A stretch of DNA of 64,000 nt from Rotaria socialis (GCA_905331475.1 CAJNYU010001819.1:41990-105989), one strand, 5' to 3'; shown: positions 50,339-64,000, counted from the first letter of the stretch. Numbers and translations: made by a program. Notes: a model not told the origin generated them from the letters alone.

Positions 50339-53206
50339 ATGAATTCATCAGTAGACGTCGATCTCTTACTTAACCAATGTGAACATTATATGAACGAATA
50401 TGATATTATGAAATTAATAAAAGATTGTTTGCATAAATTATGTATTCATCAACCTGATAATCCTGCTCAATTTCTCAAACAATACTTTTCCAGTCAGCCA
50501 TATGATCCGGTTAGAAATTTTCTATTCAGACAAAAACAAAATATTTATTTCTATTCTATAGATGTCGGTGACTACTCTTTTTTTGTATGTCGTGATCGAT
50601 GATGAGCATAGTTGAGACAATGTAGATTTTTGTCATTCAATACGAAAATGACATAAAAAAAAACTAATTAAATTCTATCTTCATATTCGATATTCTAGCT
50701 ATTTAATAGTTTTCCAGATAGCTCTTTACTTTTTTTCTGTGCCCCATAGCATTTGACAAAGTATCACACACTGAAAGAACACTGCGTCTACTATTTACTA
50801 TGTCTATCCTCTTAGCTATTCATAGTAATCTAACTTCGCAAATAATTATTTTTCTCTGACGAGAAAATGATATAGGAAATATTTAAAAGTGAGCTGTGTC
50901 TGTAAGTAAACCATAAATATTCATCAAGTTGTTTTCACTTCACGACTGTCATGAAAACCTAACAGCGAGCATTTTTATCATTGAATATTCCTTGTTTTTT
51001 TTGTAAATAAAACTGCTAAGAACATATTCTACAGTTGAAAATACATCCATAACATAATTAAATCATTGAGTAAAATAGTTCATTAGATAAATGTTGTTGT
51101 ATTTAATTAAATATATTTTGTGGAACTCACATATATGTTCGAAGAAAATGGTGAGTGTAAATTTAAGAGTGAGATTTTTGCGACCCCTCCCCTCCATTAC
51201 AGATATTAATGAGTTTGAAATTGTGCTAATTAGGCTGGTATTTCTTCCTTTTTTAATTACAGACTACACGAAAAAAGCAATGCTTGCTCATTACAGGTCG
51301 TAGCAACTAATCTCTGTCATTGCTAAATATACGAGCTAACAATCAATACTTCATTACAGACATAAGCGAATAGGCAATGACCTAATTATAGGTTTTGGAA
51401 ATCAAGATTTTTCAGATGGAGGATTTTGAACTATTTTAGTAAGCCTAATGGACAGATGTGAGTTCCACATTTTAGCTCCAAAGGGGCTGCGCTAAGAAGC
51501 TTTTTGTAAAGAGAGAAAAAATCTCAAGTTAGTGATGAGAAAAACAGAGCACAACATGCCGCAAAACAGAAGTCATATTTTATTATTCCGTTCTCATTGT
51601 ATTCACGAGTATAGGAAAGGCTCTTTTTTTTTTATTATGCACGCCTTTCATATTTAACATTGATCAACATAGAAAATAGTTAGACGAGAAAGACAGTCGA
51701 GAAATATACTTTTCTGTTTGTTTTGTTTTTCCTATGGAAGGAAAAAAAATATTGTTTTTTTAGAATTCTATGATGAGCGAAGAAGGTAATGTTGAATTTC
51801 CTGCTATGGTGAAAAAACGCCGCGGAGCCGTATCATCAAAATCATCGTCTGGAACAAGTGGAGCGACTCCTTTCGTACGAGAAATCGTACAAAAAGATTA
51901 TGCCACAATGTGCGCATTGTCTGAAGCGATTAAAAAAAATATTCTATTCAGGTACTGGACATAGAAGAGTCTCTATTTTTAGACCTCTTCTGTGTTTTCT
52001 AGTCATTTAGATGAGAATGAACGTGCACAAATATTTGATGCCATGTTTCCTGAAATTCATCTTGCTGGTGATACAATTATTCAACAGGGTGAAAAAGGCG
52101 AAAATTTCTATATTATTGATAAAGGCGAAGTCGATGTAAGTCTATTTTCAAAACAAAAAAAATTCCATTGCTTGTTTGTTTTTAATCGTCAGGTGTATGT
52201 GAACGATGAACTTGTTAAGAGTATTGGTGAATGCTCGAGTTTTGGTGAACTGGCTCTTATTTATGGTACACCACGAGCAGCAACAGTTAAAGCTAAAACT
52301 GATGTTAAACTTTGGTCACTATTAGGAGAAACTTATCGAAGAATACTAATGGATTCAACTATAAAGAAAAGAAAAATGTATGAAGAATTTCTTAGCAATG
52401 TCTCAATACTACGTAAGAAACGAGCGACTGATGTAACAATCGAATTTGAATTTTATGATTATTTAGAGACACTTGACGAATGGGAACGTTTAACAGTAGC
52501 AGACTCATTGGAGCCCATACAATTTGAAGATGGTGATATTGTTGTGAGACAAGGAGATCCTGGCGATGACTTTTTCATTATTGTTGAGGTAATTAGAAAT
52601 TAGGATTTTTGCTATAAAAAAGAAAATATTAGCCTATGTCATTCAGAAAAAACTAATTCTATAGAATCTTCTGACTACAACTAAACAAAAGAAAAGGATT
52701 GGCGCCAAACTTTCTGTTAATATCTCATAGAAAACTTCTTCAGGCTAAGAAAATTTTCCGGTGGGTTTCCGCCTCACCCTTCGGTACCATCATGAATAAT
52801 TAGCAATAAACAGTATATTGCACGACGGTTTAATTTTTTACAAGAAAAAAATAAAAGGGACTTTCTTTCAAAGGGCAATGGAATTGTCTACCAAAAAACA
52901 TCTGAATTGCCTCAAGCCATTGAAGTGGATACACTTGGTCCTGGCAATTATTTTGGCGAAATAGCTCTACTATGTAATCGACCACGTGTTGCAACTGTTG
53001 TTGCTAAAGGTACATTAAAATGCGTTAAAATGGATCGTGCACGATTTGAACGTGTTCTTGGTCCTATACAAGATATACTTAAAAGAAATATTCCACGATA
53101 CAATTCAGTTATACGTCTTGATCAATTACGGGCGGCTGCTGTGGCTACCAATAATAATCCAACAAATAATAATGGTAATTGCAATGACGAAAAATCCTTC
53201 CGTTAA
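50339..53206 (+). CDS. PRKAR1A: cAMP-dependent protein kinase type I regulatory subunit (388 aa)
   Basis: Six exons: 50339-50509, 51764-51951, 52003-52135, 52193-52412, 52467-52588, 52874-53206 (1167 nt). The protein holds the PKA catalytic subunit inactive until cAMP binds. The N-terminal dimerisation/docking domain is at residues about 12-55 ([13 protein letters not shown]..., FLKQYF). The pseudosubstrate inhibitor site RRGAVS is at about residues 76-81; Ala at the phospho-site position marks type I. There are two cyclic-nucleotide domains with phosphate-binding cassettes [15 protein letters not shown] and [15 protein letters not shown], both keeping the Glu and Arg needed for cAMP. The C-terminus has an extra Asn-rich tail. 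Intron 4 (52413-52466) is 54 nt without a stop, so it can also be read through. An AG acceptor-like site lies 2 nt before the ATG. The symbol is by orthology to the RI family; alpha versus beta cannot be assigned. Confidence 0.93.
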
Positions 53207-53507
53207 GTATTTTTAAACTCTAGTAATTTGTAAAGAAAAAGTCGAAATATGTGTAATATTCATAAATCGTTCGAACTGTAACATTGGTTTATTTTATTGT
53301 GTATTTTAAAAATTCAATCAGAGATCGTTCTTTTTTCTGTTCTTCTTTTTTGTTTTTTTCTTTCATGCGATGTATCACACTTCTATGAAATATGAGAATC
53401 GTCTGAGCAGGATAAGAAAATGATAGCAAATGTGAATGAATCGATAATAGTTTGTTGTGGTTATATACAAAAAAAAAGAGCACTATTCGTTGTATTAGTT
53501 TATTTCG
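53207..53507. other. Short intergenic spacer
   Basis: AT-rich, no gene. It holds the 3' end of the PKA gene and the 5' end of the Cys-rich gene; a TATTAG acceptor-like site ends near 53498. Confidence 0.5.
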
Positions 53508-54672
53508 ATGCGTGGTTTTCTTTTGTTTATTTTACTTGTTTATCAAATAATAGCTCAAAATGCGACTAACGAAACAGGTTCGAATTGGAATGAGACGTAA
53601 GTTAATTTTTTAATCTTCGAATCATAATTTTTTGTTTTCCAAATTTAGAACCCTAGAAGAAAATCTATTAGAATTAACAACACCATCTCCTATCAATTCG
53701 AATGCTATTCCTGTTCCCGAAATCGATATCTCAACATCTGTCACCTATGTCTTGCACGAAATATTTCGTATGTACAATCCGTTTTGTTGGCGCCATTCGT
53801 ATATGCGGGGTATCGGTCGTCTGCCGAATACATGTTCCGATGATGCACCTGAACAAGATGGTTCTCTTTGTTATCCATTATGTCGCACTGGTTTTAATGG
53901 CGTCGGTCCTATTTGTTGGGAAAAATGTGAAAATATCACATCATTTGGTTTTGCTTGTATCGACATTCGTTTATCCAATCGTTCATGTCCATGGTATGAT
54001 AAATGTGGCATAGTTAAAAGTTCATGTGTATCATGTCCTGAAAAGTACATAAAGCTCGGTTGTGTATGTGGACGATTTTATTTACGAAATAAATATGGTC
54101 GAGGTATTGGTTCAGCGTTAAAATGTTCGAAAGACGATGAAAGTTTTGGACCTCTTTGCTATGAACAATGTTATGGAGAGTTTTACGGCGTTGGTCCTAT
54201 TTGTTGGCAGCATTGCCCATCGACTCATCCATATTCATGCGTTGCTGGCTGTTCAATAACCAAAGCACTTTGCCACAGTCAAGTTATAGAAATGGTTCGA
54301 TCGGTGGTCGGAGCTGCGCTATCCATACTTAATAATGTTGTTGGCATCCCATTTATTACATTGAAAACATTAGAAATTGTTTCCAAAGCAACTAAATATG
54401 AATGGGGATCGGTTGCAAAGGATTTTTCAATCATATCTTTACAACTCTCTGAAAAACTTGTGCCAGAATTCGTTCAGAGATTTCTCCATTGGAAATTAGA
54501 TAAGGTCGAATCAGCTACGAAAAATGCAAGTTTAATTTTAACAGTCACAGCGATGCAAGATAAAAATATTTTATTACCATTCTTAAGATTTTTTAATTTC
54601 GATTCAGTCTATAAAGCATTTAATCATGGAAATTGCGAACTATCGAATGATAATTTTGATTATGATGAATAA
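53508..54672 (+). CDS. Secreted Cys-rich repeat protein with GVGPxCW motifs (370 aa)
   Basis: Two exons, 53508-53596 and 53649-54672; the split codon AC|A closes the phase. The first exon is a signal peptide (MRGFLLFILLVYQIIAQ). After a Thr/Asn-rich linker come two copies of a Cys-rich module. Each runs from RGIG, through a Cys and an Asp/Glu-rich loop, then PLCY-x2-C, and ends F-N/Y-GVGP-I-CW-x2-C (first near residues 88-126, second near 186-222). Between them is a Cys-rich spacer (CPWYDKCGIV...CVSCPEKY). The last 130 residues lack Cys and are predicted helical/hydrophobic. I have seen similar GVGPxCW modules in protist and rotifer proteins but know of no function. AATAAA overlaps the stop. 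The PCCB gene starts 91 bp downstream. Confidence 0.82.
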
Positions 54673-54763
54673 ATAAAATATTCAGAATATTTTTGTGTTG
54701 TTTTCTTTTTTTTTGACGGATTTCAATTTTTTTTAGACAAAAGTTTAAGAGCGCCAGAGAGAC

Positions 54764-56737
<1,974 letters not shown>

Positions 56738-59206
56738 AATACTCACAATATATATATACATTCAAAAACAAAAAGAAATACTATAGAAAAGACACCTAGC
56801 TTATAACTTAGTTATTGTGCATTTAGTATCCTTATTTTTATTCCCGCATTAGTACTTGAAAATCTCGTAATAATATCGTTAGAAACATCGACAAAAATAT
56901 ATACAAAATGCTCAATAAATAAAAAATTGCTCACTATATGTAGATTTCAGCACCGGGACCAATAAGATGGAGTACATCAGACTTGATGACATTGGCAGAT
57001 CCTATCAAACCAACAGGATTATAACACACGACATGCACCGCAAGGATATTGATTGTCAAACAAAATAAGAAAATATTTTTCGTGCATTAACTTTTGATAT
57101 TGTTCGTCAGTCATTTGAAGAGCTGGTTCATGTTACTATTGAATCTGAATGATGCACTTTCAGAACTAATTAAATAGATTTTCCGTGGTATGAAATTATA
57201 ATGCGATAAGTTAAATTCACTATTATCATTTATGTCGCTTTATATTGATGGAGTAATACGAAAAAAGAATACTTTAGAATTGAAAATCATTTCATGGAAT
57301 GAGAAAGAACTTGACTGCAGAAAATTGCAGATAACTGCGAGAAGGATTCACGAGTTTCAAAAGCAAATCTCAACAATCTAGGATTTTTGTATATAATATT
57401 CATGTACAACAATAGTACAACAGTGGTGAATATGTAATTAGATGAATCTTGTAATTGTCTTTCTTCTATGCATAGTATTCTTTTTCAACATAATTGATTC
57501 ACGGGAATTGATAAAAAACGACGAGTAATTCTACTTTCATCTATAGTTTATATAAAACAAATGGTCAGTAAATCCTATTGATTATCTCATGTTTGATATC
57601 TCACGAATTATAAAAAATTAACGATATTTAAAAAGTGAATCTATAGACACAATTCAAAGAATTTGTCAAAGCACATATAAATGAGGAGCTGAAAAACATG
57701 AATAACTTCTTTCTCAATTCTAATTCATCCTTTTTTTCTCATAGATGTCATAATCCCATTACATTGGGTAATGAGAATCCAAAGTCATAGTATCCTAACC
57801 TTATGCCATACGAAGCGCATCAATATCTACATCCCACTCGGTTATGGATGAATGCTCCCAAAATATTCCGAGACTACCACTCGGGTAATGACTTCATTGT
57901 CCTAACGATATAAATATATGTTAAAAGTTGAGGAATTTTAGTTGTTTTGGTGTAACGATGTTTAGGGTAGGCACTTTGTTATCCCAAAGGTCATTACACC
58001 AAAACAACTCAAATTCCTCAACTTTTAACATATAGTTATATCGTTAGGGCAATGAAGTCGTTACCCGGTGTAACGGGATTATGCCATCACTCAAGCAAAA
58101 TAGAAATCATGTGGTCATCAGCGAAAGATAATCACTGATTTTCATAATTTCATTCACGAAGATTTGGTTTTCGATGCATTTTCGACCATGCTTTGGCAAT
58201 TATCAATGCAATTGAAACCAAAAACTACGTTATGTTATTATGAGTTTGATTATGCCAACTTTTTAAAATTGAATTAAAATCAACCTGAAATATGTTGAGT
58301 TGCGCGTTGAGTCAAGTGAACACACAACATCTGTTGTAAAGTATATCAAATCACTAATGTTCACTATGGATAACTCGATGTGCTATGATATACAGTTCAA
58401 ACAGTTGCTCTTCTTTCTGAAAATCGTATGCTTTCCATGAATTCATTCGATAATTATAGCTGAAGAGTGGTATCATATAAATGCATTTTTCATTAGGATT
58501 ATGATGAATGATTTGACAATCCGAATAGTTGTAATCTCTAACAACAGCGTGTTCGAATACGAGTTACAGCAAAATTGCTTTCACCAAATGAAGTGAAAGT
58601 TGAATTTTTCCTACATATTGCATACATGTATCTTATAGTTTTCAATTAGTTACATCAGTTGAATAAAAATTTTCTATTATTGCAACCATCAAACAATTCC
58701 TTCCATTACGTGTGCAAGAACGCAAAAATCATTCAGTTTTACTTTACAGATACTACATAAGAGGAAGTCAATATTGATATTCAGCAATTATTTGAAAAGC
58801 TGTAACATGATGTAAAAGTGATTCAAATTCAATGTTCACGATACACATAAACACTGAAATATGGAAATACTTGACGAAACGTCATCCTCGCTAAGTATGA
58901 CAAAATTCTCGAATAAACAGAAAATTATAACGAGAAAGCAGATAATTGAAAACTTTTAAGAAAAAAATTAATTGCTATGAGAAACATCACAAAAATATTT
59001 TTATTTTCCATTTATGCATGGAACAAGATTATGCTTTGGCTAAGTGAGTGTATGGGAGGGGTGCGGGGCTTATGAGTGTACATCTTCTAGTGACTAACAT
59101 ACACATAAAATCTGCCAGTCGTATTTGCCCATACCCACACAGCTCGTGAAAGTTTTACATTGGTGTATGTTACAAGAGGTGTAAAACATTGTCTCAAGCT
59201 AATAAA
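56738..59206. other. Non-coding region with a foldback element
   Basis: No supported gene. It contains the foldback repeat at 57749-58083. A short open stretch (56967-57065) has coding-like words but no partner exon and was not accepted. Confidence 0.5.
57749..58083. mobile_element. Foldback MITE-like element (335 bp)
   Basis: The ends are inverted: left CATAATCCCATTACA, right reading back CATAATCCCGTTACA. An inner pair is nearly identical over about 79 bp: 57882-57960 pairs with 57989-58067 (shared core GTTAAAAGTTGAGGAATTT). The left arm has about 110 extra bases between the end repeat and the inner arm. A TA flank is possible on both sides, but no longer target duplication is clear. There is no coding capacity. 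Confidence 0.65.
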
Positions 59207-60895
59207 TTAATTAGCAGGCATCAGCCATCCACAATATCGTACAATTAATCCTGTGAATGTATGTTTAATTTCGACATGAAAATTAAAGCGACCATGATCA
59301 TCAAATTCATAGAAGTTTCCACTTGGTGCTAATAATCCAGGCAACCGTATGCCAAAAAGACTCCAACCACGCACGACGAGATGCAATTTTCCAGCAGTAA
59401 CTACTAGTGCTAGATGAAACGAAAATGGTCCAAATCGTTCAATCAACAAGTTTTGCAAGTGACCAGAACCCGATGCTTGCCAGCTAGAAAAGGATTTGTC
59501 TGCAAAAGTCCGAGTCCACAATTCAGCATTTGCTTTTCATTGGAACAGTACCTGAATCGGTACATCCTTTCCAGATTTCGGAAATCCAACAAACATTGCT
59601 ATGCATCGGGAGAAGATATTGGTACCTCGTTCAACTTGAGCAATACCTATCACTTTTACTGTATTGCCACTATGTAATGTTTGCAGCGACTGTGGTAATC
59701 GATCCCATGCTTGACAAAGCAATTGTTTATATAGGTTTGATGATGAAATAGAAGTGTTTGTTCTTCTCAAATCCCATTGTCCACTATGAATATCAAGAGT
59801 CGAAAATAATCTTTCGTAGTCTTCAAGTTCAAGATCCATAGTGGCGGGTCGTGCACCCCTTGCCGGTATTTTTCCATCTAATACACAATGAATAATTGCT
59901 GCAGCTCCCATCGAAGGAATAAAAGGACCAACATCACCTTCAGCTATGAGATGCCATGATCGTTCATACTTTTGACCGTGATTATCAATTCCTTCAATCG
60001 AAACAAACATGCCACCACGATGCTCGCCCCAACGCACGATGTTTTTTGTCTTATAAAATAATTTTGCAAACGGTGTCAAACTAGGAATCAGTCGCCATCG
60101 AGCTAACCATGCCAGTCCATTGAGCATGCGATGTAAACCTTCTGGCATTGGTCCTGCTCCAACCCAAATCGTATTAATATCTGACCACAAATCAGGCAAG
60201 AGTCGAATATCAGGTACATCCACTAATGAAAAACGGCGATTCGACAATGGAAGATGTCCAGGTGGACATATTGTATAGCGCATTGTCTCCGTAAATCCAT
60301 AGCTAAATGTTAATCTACCGGCATGCATCACCGCTATCTGCTTACCAGAATAGCTTGCTATTGCACGAATTACATTCAGACCAACATCAGCATAGGGTGA
60401 TGGAGTGATACCAGCTCTGATCGAATGTATATGAGTTAATCCTTTTGCTAAACGGCGAACTACTGCAGCAGTCAATGCAGGACAGGTACTGGCTCCAGAA
60501 AGTATGTAGATATCATTGGCCTTGGCTTCTGTGTCAAATTGACTAATGTTTTTCACAAAATCCGATCCATCTGCGAAATCGATATAATTAATTGATGTTG
60601 CTAAACATGCTTTTATAACGCGATACGGATCTTTGCCATACGATTGAAATGGTCCGCTAGCATCGACTAACAGATCAGGTTGAATCAATCGTAATTGAGT
60701 TTCAATATTTGAATTGTCACGATCGAGATAGAGAGAATGTATTGTTGCTGCATTTCTATGAAGGGTATTGCACAATTCTTTAGCGTGTTTGATCGATCTA
60801 GCTGCGATGAATAGTGTAAGTTGTGATTGACTAGCCAATAACCGTGCTAGTCGACTGCCGAAGATTCCATATCCACCGAGTATAAGAATTTTCAT
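59207..60895 (-). pseudogene. Saccharopine-dehydrogenase-like / DUF4166 gene with internal TGA
   Basis: One uninterrupted frame of 563 codons with no intron, broken only by TGA at codon 453 (59539-59537). Residues 1 to about 160 are a Rossmann domain (MKILILGGYGIFGSRLARLL; LLVDASGPFQSYG; INYIDFADG; LSGASTCPALTAAVVRRLA) as in saccharopine-dehydrogenase-like oxidoreductases. The part from about residue 395 on matches the DUF4166 pattern: a LHSGNTVKVIG region, KDVPIQVLF, [stop], ELWTRTFADKSFSSW, ERFGPFSFHLAL, and a closing YCGWL segment. Homology-like sequence continues in the same frame straight through the TGA, so this is one gene. The fusion is mainly bacterial to my knowledge. Lack of introns beside intron-rich neighbours suggests horizontal transfer. 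It may be a recent pseudogene, or the TGA may be read through or edited; a 19-nt GT-AG segment at the stop is too short to be an intron. Confidence 0.82.
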
Positions 60896-61762
60896 TTAAA
60901 CAGCAGTTGATTGATTCTTTTTTTTCTTCAGTTTCAACTCCGATCGTGAAAGCAAGATAATTGTCCAAAATAAATCGGTGTAGAGTTGAGAAAAAATTTC
61001 ATCAAATTATTTTGTCGTATGGTTAGCGTGAAAAAAAAGCATGTCAACATGCAATACAGAGCAGGAGACGAAGAAAAAAAATGTCGATACAACATGTGAC
61101 TATATATTTATTATTTCGTTTCTTTCGACATTAGTATCCATGCGATAGAGTAGAAAGAAAAAAGTAAAACTTTGGAAAAATAAATACGCAATATTACTTC
61201 CATTTTTCTCTTAACTCAAAGTTATTATCGATTCAAAATAATTACTTAAGGAACTCGTACTTAGAATCATTCACCCGCTATCGTTTTCTATTTCTATTTG
61301 AACCCTCTAATATGAATCATCGTACAATAATGAATGTTTTCTTGAAATTTCTATTTTAAATAAAGTCTACGTAGCATAATATAGAAACTGCCTAGGCCTA
61401 GTTAATACCTGAGCACCATATGGTGAAAGAAATTGTTTTTAATTTTTGAAACAGAGCGGAAAAGTGTTCATGTCCATAGGTTTAGTATTTTTAATAGAAT
61501 GAATATCTAATTATATAGAACCATTGAAATGATATTGTCAACTGAAGACTTTTGTTTACTTGTGATTGAATCTGTTGTAGAAGATGACATGAATTTCTGT
61601 TTTCATAAAAGATGAAATAATAGTTGTTGTTGTCGTTGTCGTTGTTGTTCTTGTTGTTGTGTATGAATGGATCAAGGAAGTGGATATACACAAGTAAGAA
61701 AAACAACCACACCTACATTTTACCTGATATCTTGCAATTCTAATGTAGGAGCGGGAACAAAA

Positions 61763-61930
61763 TCAGTCAGACTCTCTAGACTCATCTGTTGTTTGAATCT
61801 CTTCACTATGAATATGATCTTCATTTTTCCTTAGGCATCGATAATGGCGCTGGTCATTTAAGTCCTTTTGTTTCGTACGATTATTGAGGCCAGTCGGACA
61901 TAGTTTTTCAAAATCTACCTTTATCAAATG
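61763..61930 (-). CDS. Possible 3' terminal exon (55 codons), gene unresolved
   Basis: On the minus strand a T-rich acceptor (TATTTATATAG) precedes 55 codons with coding-like composition: VDFEKLCPTGLNNRTKQKD, then RHYRCLRKNEDHIHSEE, and a Glu/Asp/Ser end, then TGA at 61765-61763. No upstream exon with a matching donor was found, and no family is recognised. It may be chance. Confidence 0.25.
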   Translation of the reverse strand, partial: HLIKVDFEKLCPTGLNNRTKQKDLNDQRHYRCLRKNEDHIHSEEIQTTDESRESD

Positions 61931-63675
61931 CTATATAAATATATTTATTAAATGGAAACAAGAAAGTGAAACAAGAAAATTTTGACTGAAAACATTTTGA
62001 TTTATTTTGTAGCAGATATTTTATTAAAAACTAACTATATTGATAGGACATGACACATGAATCTTATGATTGACACAGTTCACTGGAAAAACAAGGTGTC
62101 GAATGAAATGTTTGAGATTCCATGGAGTTATACTACAGTATGTACTATTTAGATTACGATGTTTTTACTGAAACAGCATCAATAAATAAAACTTTATGGA
62201 CTATTATTTCTTTATATATTATCGTTGAGTTACAATTTGGTACGCACAATAGCATTATGCGTTTATTACATGGGATATTATTAATCATTCACTTCCATCA
62301 TTGATCAAGACTTATAGTACTAGCAAGGATGATATAAATATTGACACATCAATTTCATTCCTTTCGAATGGAAAAAGCTTGTATTCACTCAACATCGAAC
62401 ACAAAATGATAAGAAGCAGACAACAAAAGCACAAATAAAGTCTAAAAATTTTCAAGTTTCATTTTTACCAGTGTTACTTACTCCGTTTTCTTTCTCATAT
62501 GTAGCTTAAATTTATACTATATACACAAAAATTAATTCAATTGAGAATACTTAACTAAAATAGGTCATATATACCAGTGGCATGACATGGTGTCAAAAAG
62601 CGAATTTAAAACTTATGAAATCCCACAAAAAATGATATCCGCTTATATTTAAGATATCTCTAACAATAGTATTATTTTCAAATAAATAAAATGTATGGCT
62701 CTGTTTTGGTAAGAGCGCTGTCAACGCAGTGGACACGGAAGAATCTTGCATCTAGTCGAGGTGCAAAACTACTTGTGAAGCATGTTATAGAGAACGCCTA
62801 ATACGAAATATTGTTTATTAGTGATAAATTTTTTATGTATTTCGGAACGTGATCTCTACGAAACCTAAAACGGTTTCGATTTCGTTTAAAAAATCAAAAC
62901 ATTTTCAGTGCATCGATTACTCATGGATTACAGACGTTATTTTTGGTTTTTACTAGAAATTTTCGGTTGACACTGGCGCCTGGGCAATATTTTTGTTTCT
63001 CTAGTCTGCAAATATTTGTTCAGTATATAGTAAATACTATTGATTTAAACGATTTATTTTTTTAGAGTCATTAACTATCGTTTTACACGACTTATTTGAT
63101 GAGTTAATATAGAAATTGCAAATTTGATATAATATGATGTTTTTTTTTCTTCTGTATTTTCTTTGAGAAGCTTTCATAAGATTAAGTTACGTACATATAG
63201 CAATAAGAGAATATGATAAGTCAGCTCATACAAATATATTTCTTCAATACGTATCCAATAAATAGGTAATTTGTTATTTTCTACCATTATTCTACACTAG
63301 ATGCAAATCCACGTCTAAAAACCAGACGTCTGCCCGTGCAGGATTCTAGAATATCTTATGTGTTGGTTTTTTTTTAAAGCTTTCGTCTGATTTTGGTTGT
63401 AAGATCTCATTGAAAAAATCTTACAAGATTTAAAGAGCAAGAAAGGTATAGGAGTAGACTAAATGTTTCTTGTCAGATCTTCACAGTTCTGATAGGATTC
63501 ATAAGAAAACAAGCACACTTTACGGTCAGTTTTTTTTGCTATATTAATCATAGCTATAGAAATTCCTATTTATTATTCATTATTTTTCTCTGTTTATAAT
63601 ATAGAAAATCTTCAATTTGATTTCTTATTTTTCTTTATTAGCAGTATTAGCCCTAGTCAAATATCTTTTGGGATG

Positions 63676-63965
63676 CACATGACATACTTGATGATCTTGA
63701 GCAAGAAAGTCATGCGCTATGGACACATCTTGAAATATTTCTTGACATGCGGATAATAAGAGAAATTTTTGTAAAAAAAGGCATCCAAATCGACCATTTT
63801 TCTTCTACAAATGAGCATTGTTTGAAGAAAAAACGTTGTTACCTATACCAAAAATTTTTACAATTTTTTTGTGCACATGCGCATGATCTTCTTGAACTTC
63901 TTGGGCAAGATGGTCGTGCGCTATGAACACATCTTGAGTTCAAGTCTTGTCAAGCGCTTGAAAAA
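63676..63965. repeat. Diverged direct repeat, period about 204 bp
   Basis: Two blocks share GCACATG..CAT, TCTTG.GCAAGA..GTC[AG]TGCGCTATG[GA]ACACATCTTGA and a following CTTG(A/T)CA[AT]GCG, offset by 204 bp (CTAT at 63717 and 63921). They lie near the window edge and may be part of a longer array or an element extending beyond it. Confidence 0.5.
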
Positions 63966-64000
63966 AAAGTTCGACTAGGTAGGTTTATTAATTAGATTCT

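Larger units (their letters stand above)
60896..64000. other. Largely non-coding right end
   Basis: Low gene density. Features noted are a (GTT/CAA)n stretch at about 61620-61660, one possible minus-strand 3' exon (61763-61930), and a diverged direct repeat at 63676-63965. No complete gene could be built. Confidence 0.45.

Noticed and set aside
56967..57065. Open stretch EYIRLDDIGRSYQTNR...
   Set aside because: Only 32 codons, no partner exon, no family recognised.
59500..59560. A tiny intron removing the in-frame TGA
   Set aside because: The only GT-AG pair around the stop spans 19 nt, far below any workable intron, and would itself shift the frame (19 is not a multiple of three).
61620..61660. 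(GTT/CAA)n stretch as coding polyglutamine on the minus strand
   Set aside because: No flanking coding sequence or splice sites; treated as a simple repeat.
62700..62765. tRNA-like string (GGTAAGAGCGCTGTCAACGC...)
   Set aside because: No cloverleaf with proper acceptor stem and no good B box; perhaps a SINE fragment, but not supportable.

Overview
The window is nuclear DNA of a bdelloid rotifer (Adineta/Rotaria-like). It is AT-rich, with genes cut by many short GT-AG introns (about 50-100 bp, plus a few of 1-2 kb). It carries a six-blade NHL propeller with the VAGGNGQGN-type repeats that are abundant in bdelloids, two genes with the SSGxxGxxIVPxI domain I associate with bdelloid ADP-ribosyltransferase proteins, and a probable horizontally acquired intronless gene. 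Species assignment is inference; no search could be run. The exon models were built by hand. In every multi-exon model the codon phase closes across all junctions and the total length is a multiple of three.

Layout. 0.4-4 kb: a secreted MACPF-domain protein and an NHL-repeat protein whose 5' exon I could not find. 5.2-9.7 kb: a decayed WSC/C-type-lectin receptor gene carrying a hAT-type MITE with an intact 8-bp target duplication. 11.8-23.7 kb: one 11-exon gene for a 2188-residue low-complexity protein that I do not recognise, with four copies of a DPIxxRAxxRhE motif. 25-26 kb: a conserved-looking protein of unknown function. 26-30.6 kb: gene-poor. 30.6-34.3 kb: TBL1/TBL1XR1 orthologue. 35.2-37.3 kb (minus strand): two paralogous single-exon genes with the SSGxxG domain. 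38.2-41.7 kb: two tandem SRSF7-like genes. 42.3-44.7 kb: fatty acyl-CoA reductase. 44.9-45.8 kb (minus): small unknown gene. 46.5-50.2 kb: LUC7-like splicing factor whose 2-kb intron holds two transposon-like elements. 50.3-53.2 kb: PKA type I regulatory subunit. 53.5-54.7 kb: secreted Cys-rich repeat protein. 54.8-56.7 kb: propionyl-CoA carboxylase beta. 56.7-59.2 kb: non-coding, with a foldback element. 59.2-60.9 kb (minus): saccharopine-dehydrogenase-like/DUF4166 gene broken by one in-frame TGA. 60.9-64 kb: largely non-coding.

The conserved genes are unrelated housekeeping or regulatory functions (chromatin co-repression, splicing, cAMP signalling, lipid and propionate metabolism), not one pathway. 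Many starts lie within about 30 bp of a pyrimidine-rich AG, and several same-strand genes are less than 200 bp apart. This fits spliced-leader trans-splicing, which is known in bdelloids. Most novelty is in the accessory parts: the MITE-disrupted receptor, the stop-interrupted intronless gene, the stand-alone SSGxxG genes, the giant repeat protein and the foldback elements.
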